This document shows positions 52,142 through 64,000 of a stretch of 64,000 nt of DNA, piece by piece. The notes beneath the pieces are model-generated. The model made no database searches. It was given only the letters and a program-made list of their open reading frames with translations, and was not told the origin of the DNA. This DNA comes from Salvelinus alpinus (Eukaryota; Chordata; Actinopteri; Salmoniformes; Salmonidae). A program made the translations under genes and the position numbers. Positions within the stretch are counted from its first letter, which is position 1; every line of letters begins with the position of its first letter. Location of the stretch: contig NC_092120.1 of NCBI RefSeq assembly GCF_045679555.1, positions 12,637,805 to 12,701,804 on the forward strand. The letters are read 5' to 3'.

Positions 52142-52344
52142 CAAAGGGGGTGAATACATATGCACGCACCACTTTTCAATTTTTTTAAACAAGTTCTTTT
52201 TTTTCATTTCACTTCACCCATTTTGACTATTTTGTGTATGTCCATTACATGAAATCCAAATAAAAATCCATTTAAATTACAGGTTGTAATGCATCAAAAA
52301 AGGAAAAACGCCAAGGGGGATGAATACTTTTCCAAGGCACTGTA

Positions 52345-52662
52345 TGATGTAGGCTACTGCACACTACACAAGACAGAAAGACATAAAAGCCCATAGAGGA
52401 AGCTAGCTATATGCTCTCTTGGGTAAATAAATGAAACTAGCTCCAGTAGGTTAATTTTTTTGAGTGTTAATTGTATTACTGTACTGTATTGTATTGTACT
52501 GCATTATATGGACTGGAATTATGTAGGCCTACGTCATTCAAACCAGATAAACCAGAAAAGAACATACGATTGTGGCTTCCAATGTTACAAGTATTGGCTT
52601 GCAAATTTGATTATAATTTTGAAATATAATAGGGCTATTTGTATAATTAGTAGGCTGACACA
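52345..52662. other. Short single-copy-looking stretch
   Basis: AT-rich sequence between two Tc1 units. Nothing recognisable. Confidence 0.4.
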
Positions 52663-52884
52663 TACAGTGGCAAGAAAAAGTATGTGAACCCTTTGGAATT
52701 ACCTGGATTTCTGCATAAAATGCTCATCAAATTTGATCTGACCATCATCTAAGTCACAACAATAGACACACACAGTGTGCTTAAACTAATAACACGCAAA
52801 CAATTATAAGTTTTCATGTCTTTGTTGAACACACCGTGCAAACATTCACAGTGCAGGGTGGGAAAAGTATGTGAATCCTTGGAT

Positions 52885-53460
52885 TTAATAACTGGTTGAA
52901 CATCCTTTGGAAGCAATAACCTCAACCAAACATTTTCTGTAGTTACAGATCAGACCTACATAATGATCAGGAGGAATTTTGGACCCTTCCTCTTCACAAA
53001 ACGGTTTCAGTTCAGCAATATTCTTGTGAAGTCTGGTATGAACCGCTCTCTTGAGGTAATGCCACTGCATCTCAATTGGGTTGAGGTCAGGACTCTGACT
53101 GGGCCACTCCAGAAGGCATATTTTCTTCTGTTGAAGCATTTCTGTTGTTGATTTACTTCTGTGTTTTGGGTCGTTGTCCTGTTGCATCACCCAACTTCTG
53201 TTGACCTTTAATTGGCAGACAGATAGCCTTTCATTCTCCTGCAAAAAGTATTGATAAACTCCGGAATTAATTTTTCCGTCGATGATAGCAAGCTGCCCAG
53301 GTCCTGAGGCAGCAAAGCAGCTCCAAACCCTGACGCTCCCACCACCATACTTTACAGTTGAGATGAGGTTTTCATGTTAGTGTGCTGTGCCTTTTTTCTC
53401 CACACATAGGGTTGTGTGTTCCTTCCAAACAACTCAACTTTAGTTTAATTTGTCCACAGA
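52885..53460 (-). pseudogene. Truncated Tc1-type transposase
   Basis: The C-terminal 119-residue frame at 52885-53244 keeps two catalytic blocks: MQQDNDPKH with the second Asp, and [11 protein letters not shown] with the Glu. It ends KGCSTSY. Upstream pieces to about 53460 show further fragments in other frames. The N-terminal DNA-binding region and first catalytic Asp are deleted, so it cannot work. Confidence 0.85.
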
Positions 53461-53577
53461 ATATACAATAGTTTGTGTATTATTAGTTTAAGCACACTGT
53501 CTGTGTCTATTGCTGTGACTTAGATGAAGGTCAGATTAAATTTTATGACCAATTTATGCAAAAATCCAGGTAATTCC

Positions 53578-54092
53578 TTTTTTTTTTTTTATTATTATTA
53601 TTTTTTTATTATTATTATTATTATTTTTTATCCCCGTTTCTCCCCAATTTTCGTGGTATCCAATCGCTAGTAATTACTATCTTGTCTCATCACTACAACT
53701 CCCGTACGGGCTCGGGAGAGACGAAGGTCGAAAGCCATGCGTCCTCCGAAGCACAACCCAACCAAGCCGCACTGCTTCTTAACACAGCGCGCCTCCAACC
53801 CGGAAGCCAGCCACACCAATGTGTCGGAGGAAACACCGTGCACCCACCCCCCTCGGTTAGCGCGCACTGCGCCCGGCCCGCCACAGGAGTCGCTGGAGCG
53901 CGATGAGACAAGGATATCCCTACCGGCCGAACCCTCCCTAACCCGGACGACGCTATGCCAATTGTGCATCGCCCCACGGACCTCCCGGTCGCGGCCGGCT
54001 GCGACAAAGCCTGGGCGCGAACCCAGAGACTCTGGTGGCGCAGCTAGCACTGCGATGCAGTGCTCTAGACCACTGCGCCACCCGGGAGGCCC
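53578..54092 (-). mobile_element. tRNA-derived SINE, about 515 bp
   Basis: On the minus strand it starts GGCCTCCCGGGTGGCGCAGT, with A box GGCGCAGTGGTCTAG and B box GGGTTCGCGCCC, and ends in an A/T-rich tail (poly-T with ATT repeats on +). A perfect 17-bp target duplication AAAATCCAGGTAATTCC lies at 53561-53577 and 54093-54109. It inserted in a Tc1 inverted repeat. Confidence 0.93.
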
Positions 54093-54141
54093 AAAATCCA
54101 GGTAATTCCAAAGGGTTCACATACTTTTTCTTGCCACTGTA

Positions 54142-55339
54142 TATATCTTTCATAATATTTCCCCTAATGTTATTAGCCTACCTCCTCTTTCTCTATTGTT
54201 GCTTCATTGCTTTCTTGCTTTCAACAGTTAAATGAAATAAGTTTCATTGTCCTTAACTTTATCATTCTAATGATATCCTTAAATAATATAGGACTAGAAT
54301 GAGATGCAGAAGGCTTTCCCTTCTCTTCACGAGGATTGGATGGTTATGGGTCTGAATAAATAACTGCTATAGCCTACCGCCATCGCACATTCGCTCTTCT
54401 TTCAAACTACCCATGAGTTCTATTGGCTGCTGTTTAAAGAGCTTGCGTCCCTCTTCGAATAGTCCACCTATGTATTAGAAATGCAAAAAAAAATCATGTC
54501 TAGCAAGCTATTCTAGTCTAGCTTTTCCTGCATGGAACTCCAAGAGCTAAGGAGTGTTTTTTAAGGAGAGGCCTTCGGAGCACAGGCGCTTGCGTAAAGC
54601 ACAAGAGACAGAGGCTATAAGTTAGAAGCTTATTACAACTAACCGATCACTAATTAGTTGAAAGAGGTAGGCTAGGACATGTGTAGAACAGGATTATCTA
54701 TTTTGGATGCAATTTGAATGGAATTGATGGAGAGAGAGAAAGACTGCTAGAAAGTGCTCGCACGTGCACTGATTTAAAGCAATGATATTCGAGTGGCTGT
54801 TTTAAAACTCTGCAGCTGCAATCAAACAACAATTAATGCCGAATTAAAAAGCTAAGTTACCTCTGAAAGCCAGATGGAGATGGGTAAATTAGAACGCATT
54901 TGGTCTTTATATTACTGTAGCATAGGCTATGCTGCAGCAAATGTAGGCCTACCCGTCACATGAAAAATAAGTTACCATGATGAGATGGTAGTTCTACATG
55001 GATTGTGAACTGCGCTCCATACTGAGATGGGTCTGTCCTCACCCTGAGCGTTAATTCATCATGCAGGGGCCGTAGAGAAGCCAGATTTAGACATTGCATA
55101 TAATTTAACAGTTCCATTTCATGCCATGCTGTTTATATAAATGATTTATTATAAATCTCGGGAACTGAGTTCCGCCACTCAACCCTAGAAGGGAACTACT
55201 TCGGAATTTCACCATGAGGCCAATGGTGACATTAAAATGTTTACAGAGTTTAAGCTCTGTGATAGGAGAAAACTGAGGATAGATCAAAACATTGTAGTTA
55301 CTCCACAATACTCACCTAAATGACAGAGTGAAAATAAGG
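54142..55339. other. Intergenic, no gene seen
   Basis: No open frame with recognisable domains and no clear repeat boundaries. Confidence 0.45.
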
Positions 55340-55708
55340 AAGATTGTACAGAATATTGCACATATAAGGCACTAAAGTAAAACTACAAAAATTGTGGCAA
55401 AGAAATGAACTTTATGTCCTGAATACAACGTGTTATGTTTGGGGCAAATCACTGAGTATGGTTTGGGTATGTTATGGGTATGTTTGTCATCGGCAAGGAC
55501 TAGGGAGTTTTTTAAATAAAAATATATGGAATAGAGCTAAGCACAGGCAAAATCCTAGAGGAAAACCTTTCAGCAGGACAATAACCTTAAACACAATGCC
55601 AAATATACACTAAGGTGCTAACCAAGATGACATTGAATGTTCCTGAGTAGCATAGTTACAGTTTTGACTTAAATTGGCCTGAAAATCTATGGCAAGACTC
55701 GAAAATGC
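55340..55708 (+). mobile_element. Decayed Tc1 remnant, left piece
   Basis: Carries traces of a transposase (AACTTTATGTCCTGAATACA, CAGCAGGACAATAACC for QQDN, and AATCTATGGCAAGAC near the catalytic Glu). Frames are broken throughout. It continues at 56614 after a 0.9-kb insertion. Confidence 0.7.
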
Positions 55709-56613
55709 TAACAGGAAAGAAAAATCAAGGATGAGATCTCTTTTTATCATCTTTACAGTATGTCTCCTAGACAAAACTGAGTACTATTCAACACCAAAGA
55801 GAGATTTTGAGTATTTTCTCAAATATCTCAAATATTGCTCCTGAGAAATAACCATGGATTGGTCTCACATTGATCAATGTATGAGTTCTCTAAATTCTCT
55901 TAAATGTGTTTTCTTTCAACTCCCTCAATTCATGCAAGAAAGAAAAGAAGAACAAAATCTCAACAAAATCTCCATCTGACTCCAAATAATTAGAATCCAT
56001 CTCAAACATGCTTCACTTATCACAGACAAGTATCACCACATATAATCTAGGATCTATCTCAGTATGATCAAATATGAGTTCTCTCAATTGTCTTAAAGCA
56101 GGTAGCATAGTGGGTAGGAGCGTTGGGCCAATAACCGAAAGGTTGCTGGATTGAATCCCGAGCCGACAAGGTAAAAATCTGTCATTCCTCCCCTGGGCAA
56201 GGCAGTAAACCCCCAACAACTGCTCCCCGGGTGCCGATGATGTCGGTTAATGTAGACCCCCGCACCTCTCTGATTCAGATGGGTTGTGTTAAAAGCAAGA
56301 AACACATTTCAGTTGAATGCAGTTAAATTATTACTATGAACCTCAATTGTTTATCCTATTGCTCTTGAGTATATGATAATAAGATGTCCTTTAATTCGCT
56401 GTACATCTCAAATGCATGTCAAATTTACACTCTCAATCTATCATATGTTTCAAATAATAGCTTCTCTTTTACATCTTTTTATTTCTCCTAAGGGGCCTTT
56501 AGGAGAAAGAGGTCACACACGAAGGAGAACCACATGATTCGAAATTGAGAAGATCAAATTAATCTCAGGTGATCAGAAAAATGCCTTATTGAGCAGCACA
56601 TTTTTCCTATGGG
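55709..56613. other. Inserted sequence splitting the Tc1 remnant
   Basis: Unidentified AT-rich sequence with recurring ATCTCAAA/TCTCAAAT words, and a SINE at 56096-56330. No coding capacity is seen. Confidence 0.5.
56096..56330 (+). mobile_element. tRNA-derived SINE (salmonid type, not HpaI)
   Basis: tRNA-like head with A box TAGCATAGTGGGTAGG and B box GGTTGCTGGATTGAATCCC. The body runs through CTGGGCAAGGCAGTAAACCC and CCCGCACCTCTCTGATTCAG to CACATTTCAGTTGAATGCAG. It shares the head with the HpaI SINE at 60461 but differs in the body. Confidence 0.82.
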
Positions 56614-56995
56614 TGGCTGTTTAGAAATGATCAACAACCAACTTGACAGAGCTTGAAGAAATGTAAAATTAACCATGTGCAAATATTGTACAATCCAGGT
56701 GTGCAAAGCCCTTAGAGACTTACCCAGAAAGATTCACAGCTGTAATCACTGCCAAAGGTGATTCTAGCATGTATTGGGGTGTGAATACTTATTTAAATGA
56801 GATATGTCTGTATTTCATTTTCAATAAATTTGCAAAATGTTCCAAAAATGTTTTCACATTGTCATTATGGGGCATTGTGTGTAGATGGGTGAGAATGTTT
56901 TTTTTTTTTTTTCATTTTGAATTCAGGCTGTAACACAACTAAATGTGGAATAAGTCGAGAGGTATGAATACTTTCTGAATGCACTGTATTTATAA
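56614..56995 (+). mobile_element. Decayed Tc1 remnant, right piece
   Basis: Resumes the transposase end (AACCAACTTGACAGAGCTTG and CTGCCAAAGGTGATTCTAGC) and reaches the right terminal motif TGAATACTTTCTGAATGCAC, then TGTA. Confidence 0.75.
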
Positions 56996-59900
56996 TACTT
57001 GTTTTACCCTTAGAAATAGTTCACATTTCTCCACAGCAAAACACTTCTCTCCTTGGGGACCATTCAGAGTTCTTAAACAGGGTTGGGTGGTGGGGTTACA
57101 GCCAGTCCTGATTGGTTAATGTGTGGCCAGTGAGCCATGGGGTTATGGGGTCAGCTTGTGGACACCTTGCGGTCGATTGGGCGTTTGAGACAAACACAAA
57201 GACTACGGTATGCAAAGTTCCGCTCAATTGACCTTCCTTTGTAGCCCCAGGTTAAGAGGTGACAAGAGGGCAGTGATGATATTCTCTTTATGGGGTGGTG
57301 GTGGTCAGGGTGCCCCCTAACCCCAGTCTGGTCACAAGCAAACAAACATATGCTCTTTCTCAATGGAGGCAGCGCCATCTGAAAGCACACGTGGGGTTCC
57401 AGTTCATTCAATGAACTTGAACTTCTGCTCTGGTCAAGATTAGTCATTATTGATGTAATGCCATAGTGGATTAACTGAGCCTAATGTAGAGTCCTATAGA
57501 GACTATTGTCTGTCATTCAGTGTGGCAATGCCTCAATGGAAACATTGCGGAAACAGATGGTAAAATTGATGATTGTTTATGCAAATATCAACAATTTAAA
57601 AATGAAATAGGCTATGTCACTATCCTATGGCAATATCTGACTGTACGATTTACTGCTTTGTATATCTAGATTTCTTTTATTTAAAAAATATGTATCTGCT
57701 TCAAAACGGCCACTATTTTGCTGTGTAGCTAGCTGTGGTAAAGATCTGCCTGTGTTGCACAGCTTTACACAATTACTTAGCCTCTCAAAATGAACAACCA
57801 AATCAGGATAAGAACACGGGTTACCACAACAACCATCATCTCTATGAAGACCCTTCCCTTATAGAGTGTAATGGTACAACCTCTGACTCGTAAACACATA
57901 TCATGCATAAGTCACTGAACATTTCCTTTTCTTGCCAGTAAAATACCACCCACCTAAGCGAAATGCACAATAAGCCCCTTCCCACTCTCCCACGGAAGCC
58001 ACAGTTCAAAATCACACACATTACCATAAGAGTCACCCAGACGAATCCTGAAACGATGCATTGTTTTACTTCCACCTTTATTTTGCCGATAGGGCAGCAG
58101 TGAGACAAAAGGGAATTTGTGTTTAGCCTCAGATTTAATGTTGGGAAGAGGAGAGAATGGGTTACCAATGGGAGTAGAAGAACTGGGTGGGTGTGGTACG
58201 GCACTTAAAATGCAGACAGTGACAGTTGCCTTGAACTTGAACCCCCCTGAGTTCCCCTTAACCCCGGCTCTTTTCCCGTGCTCCTCTCTGCCCCGATGGC
58301 GGTGGATGCCTTTGTTGAACTGTCTGCATTAACTCTTCGCACCTCTCTTCGCAACCCCCAGCCCCTCTCTTCTCTAGCCTCCTCCGCCTATTAATGGGGC
58401 CTTCCTCAGACCTTCCAGGGCTGCTTTCGGGACACCCTTCTGGTCCCATCCAACGCCACTGTGTGTGTATGCTAATTTGACCCAAGGGTTCTATTCCCAC
58501 ACACTGGATCTCAGATTTATTCTTTTGTTTTTAAGGGATTAAGGGAGAAGCTCCACTAACTTTCTGCCTTCCCATGATAAGACACTAGACACACATTTCA
58601 GCATCTGTCAAAAGTGTCAGATTTGATTCATTATCTAATGAGATTGATTGGTATTCAAACAGCAATCAAATCCAAACGGCACTGTTTAATATAATTCTCC
58701 ATAATTAATTTACTTTATGGTTTCAACATCTGACACAAAAATATTCGACGTTAAAGAGAAGTTGCGATTGGAGTGTAGGCACAGTTAATGTAGGTCGAAA
58801 CCAAAGACAAGATGATAGGATTTCTGTCAATCAAGGAGAGATCAAGACTGTCAAGACCCTTTCAACAACAGCAATGTGATAGTTATTGAGTTAACCTAAC
58901 CCCTCAGTGACGTTTAAACTTCCCCTCGACCACACCAATTGAAAGTAGAGTGCTTGAACTGAGCAAACATGGCCGAATGCCGTTTAATTTTACGAGATTG
59001 TAAAACCAACCTTTTGAGTTGCATTTGGCCTTCCACCAATTAACTTTACAAATGCTATTGCCATAATTAAAGACAGAAGGAAACTAGATCCCGGTTGTTA
59101 AATAGTTATAGCAGGCTATACTTAGTTAGCCTCAACAATCCAATGTGTCCCGTTGAGAGCTTTAAGAGTGTTCATGTATTAGATTGCTCAAGAACAAATG
59201 ATACGTTATATTTTAACAGGATCCAAATAAGGCTTGCGCCAAAAGAACTTGATAGTGAGGATGAGTAAGTGGAGGTGAGGGATGGTGGGAGGAAGGTGAT
59301 TTAGGTCTACACATTTTTCTCAGGTCGTTTGGTTAGTGACAGGCAAGTGTAATGGTGCTTCAAGTAATGGAATCAACCACTCGAGTAACATGTGCATGCA
59401 CACACTCCCTTATTCACTCACTCACTGAAAGCACGCCTCTTTTGCATATGAATGACATCACCATAAAGTTTGGAGGGACGTTTTGGCGGTTGAGGAGGAT
59501 GCAGGGGGTTGGGAGAGCTGTGAAAGAGAAGACATTACTCACATTGCTTACTGCCTCCATTCGCCAGCTCTGGCCAAACTGGTTGACATTCCAGGACAGG
59601 ATTCACTTGATGCACCCAAAACAAAACAAAGACAGTGGCCACAATTGATCAGTGATCAATGCTTTTCACTTGATCCAGTGGTATTTCAGCACAGTGCTTT
59701 GTTACGTTATTACATTTTCTGTTGATAACATTTTTATGTTGATTAAATATTTATCATATTTTTAGCATGCACCTCTGGCCACTGTCTTTTTGCTCACTGC
59801 ATGGAACGGCCGTCAAACGAAAGATGGCAGTGCAGCGAAAAAAGTGGACAAACAACCGCTTAAAGAGGTCAAAATTATACTTGGCACTGACCACAGTTGG

Positions 59901-60460
59901 ATCTAAGGACACGCATCCGCGGTCCATAGTGATGGGTTGAGAACACGTTTCCCTCCTAAAACCACATAGAATGGACTCCTAGGGGCACATTCCTGCATGG
60001 TAATGAAGATGCTGAGGAACCTATGAAAGGAGCAGCACCCAAGTTCCTGACCCTTGGGCAACTACCAAAACACGCCATTTCCCCCTCTGTACTCCCTTGG
60101 CACTGGCCCTGGTGCCACTGTCCATCAAACAGCTATGGTCAGAAATGTGAATCTTCCATTTTACGTATCAGGTTAAAGCTATGTTGACAGACCGTTTCCG
60201 CCATCTTGGAATGCCTAAGAGTCTGTATTCATACATCGCTCTCATGTTAGACGTAGCTAACGCATGCTTCTCCCGACAGAAGGCTACACCCTCTAAATGT
60301 TAACTAACTACAGCAACTCCTTATTTGCGCATGCTAATCCTTTGTTTGAAGCATTCACATTATCAGGTGATAAAATGGCAAGTGACCTCAAGTATTGTAA
60401 ATCAACATTGTGCGTCGTCAAATGACGCTCACAGAGCCAATACGATTTGTAGCCCATATG
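56996..60460. other. Intergenic, no gene seen
   Basis: Mostly single-copy-looking sequence. The 58100-58500 part has higher GC and could hold regulatory sequence. No gene is supported. Confidence 0.45.
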
Positions 60461-60655
60461 GGGCGGCAGGGTAGCCTAGTGCTTAGAGCGTTGGACTAGT
60501 AACCGAAAGGTTGCAAGTTCAAATCCCCAAGCTGACAAGTTACAAATCTGTTGTTCTGCCCCTGAACAGGCAGTTAACCCACTGTTCCTAGGCCATCATT
60601 GAAAATAAGAGTTTGTTCTTAACTGACTTGCCTAGTTAAAAATATATATTTAAAA
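60461..60655 (+). mobile_element. HpaI-type salmonid SINE
   Basis: tRNA-like head GGGCGGCAGGGTAGCCTAGT with A box TAGCCTAGTGCTTAG and B box region GGTTGCAAGTTCAAATCCC. The tail GTTTGTTCTTAACTGACTTG, then CCTAGTTAAA, resembles the 3' end of the LINE at 1-1770, as expected for LINE-mobilised salmonid SINEs. Confidence 0.9.
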
Positions 60656-61601
<946 letters not shown>

Positions 61602-61631
61602 TTGCGTGTGCGCACGAGTGTGTGTGTGTGT

Positions 61632-63507
<1,876 letters not shown>

Positions 63508-63543
<36 letters not shown>
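63508..63543 (+). repeat. (AGT)12 microsatellite
   Basis: Perfect trinucleotide run of 36 bases. Confidence 0.97.
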
Positions 63544-63544
<1 letters not shown>

Positions 63545-63620
63545 AAGTGCTCTATGCTATTATATAAATGTTTGCACCTAAGAATCTGTATTGCAAGGAA
63601 CATTTCCTCACATGTAACAC

Positions 63621-64000
63621 ACACTGAGTGTACAAAACATTTAAGGACACCTTCCTACTATTGAGTTGCAGCCTCAATTCGTCGGGGCATGGACTCTACA
63701 AGGTGTTGAAAAGTGTTCAACAGGGATGCTGGCCTATGTTGACTCCAATACTTCCCACCATTGTGTCAAGTTGGCTGGATGTCCTTTGGCTGGTGGACCA
63801 TTCTTGATACACACGGGGAACTGTTGAGTGTGAAAAACCCAGCAGTGTTGCAGTTCTTGACACAAACCGGTGTGCCTGGCACCTACTACCATACCCCGTT
63901 CAAAGGCACTTACATTTTTGTGTCTTGCCCATTCACCCTCTGAATGGCACACACACAATCCATGTCTCAATTGTCTCAAGGCTTAAAATTCATTCTTTAA
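63621..64000 (+). mobile_element. Interspersed repeat cut by the window edge (ACTGAGTGTACAAAACAT type)
   Basis: Begins ACACTGAGTGTACAAAACAT and continues with AATTCGTCGGGGCATGGACT and TTGTCTCAAGGCTTAAAA. This is a widespread fish repeat by recognition, probably a Tc1-related non-autonomous unit. The right end lies beyond the window. Confidence 0.65.

Larger units (their letters stand above)
47578..52342 (+). mobile_element. Outer Tc1-like unit, split by nested insertions
   Basis: The left end is CAGTGCCTTCATTTTG (TA at 47576-47577) and the right end ATACTTTTCCAAGGCACTG (TA at 52343-52344). Left element sequence runs to about 48125 and right element sequence resumes at about 51685 (GATCATGTGATGGATCATGT). 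Everything between them is later insertion, and a solo LTR splits the right part. No transposase of its own remains. Identification rests on the ends and on the familiar terminal motif CGCCAAGGGGGATGAATAC. Confidence 0.75.
52665..54139 (-). mobile_element. Third Tc1-like unit, internally deleted, with a SINE in its right end
   Basis: The ends CAGTGGCAAGAAAAAGTATG and CATACTTTTTCTTGCCACTG are perfect mirror images, flanked by TA (52663-52664 and 54140-54141). The inverted repeats are about 140-200 bp. The right one is split by the SINE at 53578-54092. The transposase is a fragment. Confidence 0.92.

Noticed and set aside
53682-54105. Arg/Pro-rich frames of about 66-127 residues on both strands
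   Set aside because: They are translations of the GC-rich SINE body.
56103-56160. Possible tRNA genes at the tRNA-like heads of the SINEs (also near 60466 and 54060)
   Set aside because: The cloverleaf is not complete and each head is fused to a SINE body and tail.

Overview
The window is vertebrate nuclear DNA, almost certainly from a salmonid fish (trout, salmon, char or whitefish). The evidence is a split, GT-AG spliced fish Rh ammonia-channel gene, long CA/GT microsatellites, an HpaI-type salmonid SINE, an L2/RSg-1-type LINE with the 3' tail shared with that SINE, and many salmonid-type Tc1 transposons and chromodomain Ty3/gypsy LTR elements. There are no bacterial genes, operons, CRISPR arrays or phage.

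The one host protein-coding gene I can support is on the + strand, 7288-16877: ten coding exons with consistent phases give a 461-residue Rh type B glycoprotein (rhbg). Its 3' UTR runs to an AATAAA at 17932. Intron 1 holds an 863-bp element with terminal inverted repeats. At 22.2 kb there is a short coding-like island that I cannot assign.

Layout: 1-3.1 kb, LINE and dead Tc1 remnant; 3.1-7.3 kb, AT-rich intergenic sequence with one interspersed repeat and a GT microsatellite; 7.3-18 kb, rhbg; 18-21.6 kb, intergenic; 21.6-26.8 kb, nested pile (MITEs, LINE fragment, a deleted LTR element, a solo LTR, and a 532-bp TRIM with a tRNA-His-type primer site); 28.0-30.5 kb, a non-autonomous LTR element with a large repeat-built ORF; 30.5-34.5 kb, intergenic; 34.5-39.8 kb, a full-length Ty3/gypsy chromovirus with LTRs that read as identical; 40.2-40.5 kb, a 53-bp perfect inverted repeat; 40.5-47.6 kb, intergenic with a MITE and microsatellites; 47.6-54.1 kb, a nested Tc1 cluster that includes an apparently intact 340-residue transposase; 54-64 kb, a decayed Tc1, two SINEs, microsatellites and one more repeat truncated by the window edge.

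The mobile elements show a readable order of insertion: a solo LTR and two other Tc1 units sit inside an older Tc1-like unit, and a SINE sits inside the end of a further Tc1. Three different LTR elements share one architecture. Each has a short PBS that starts one base after the 5' LTR and is perfectly complementary to a site inside the LTR about 30 bp downstream of a TATA-like motif, which is the arrangement known for self-priming Tf1/sushi-type retrotransposons. All alignments here were done by eye; family names are from recognition, not a database search.
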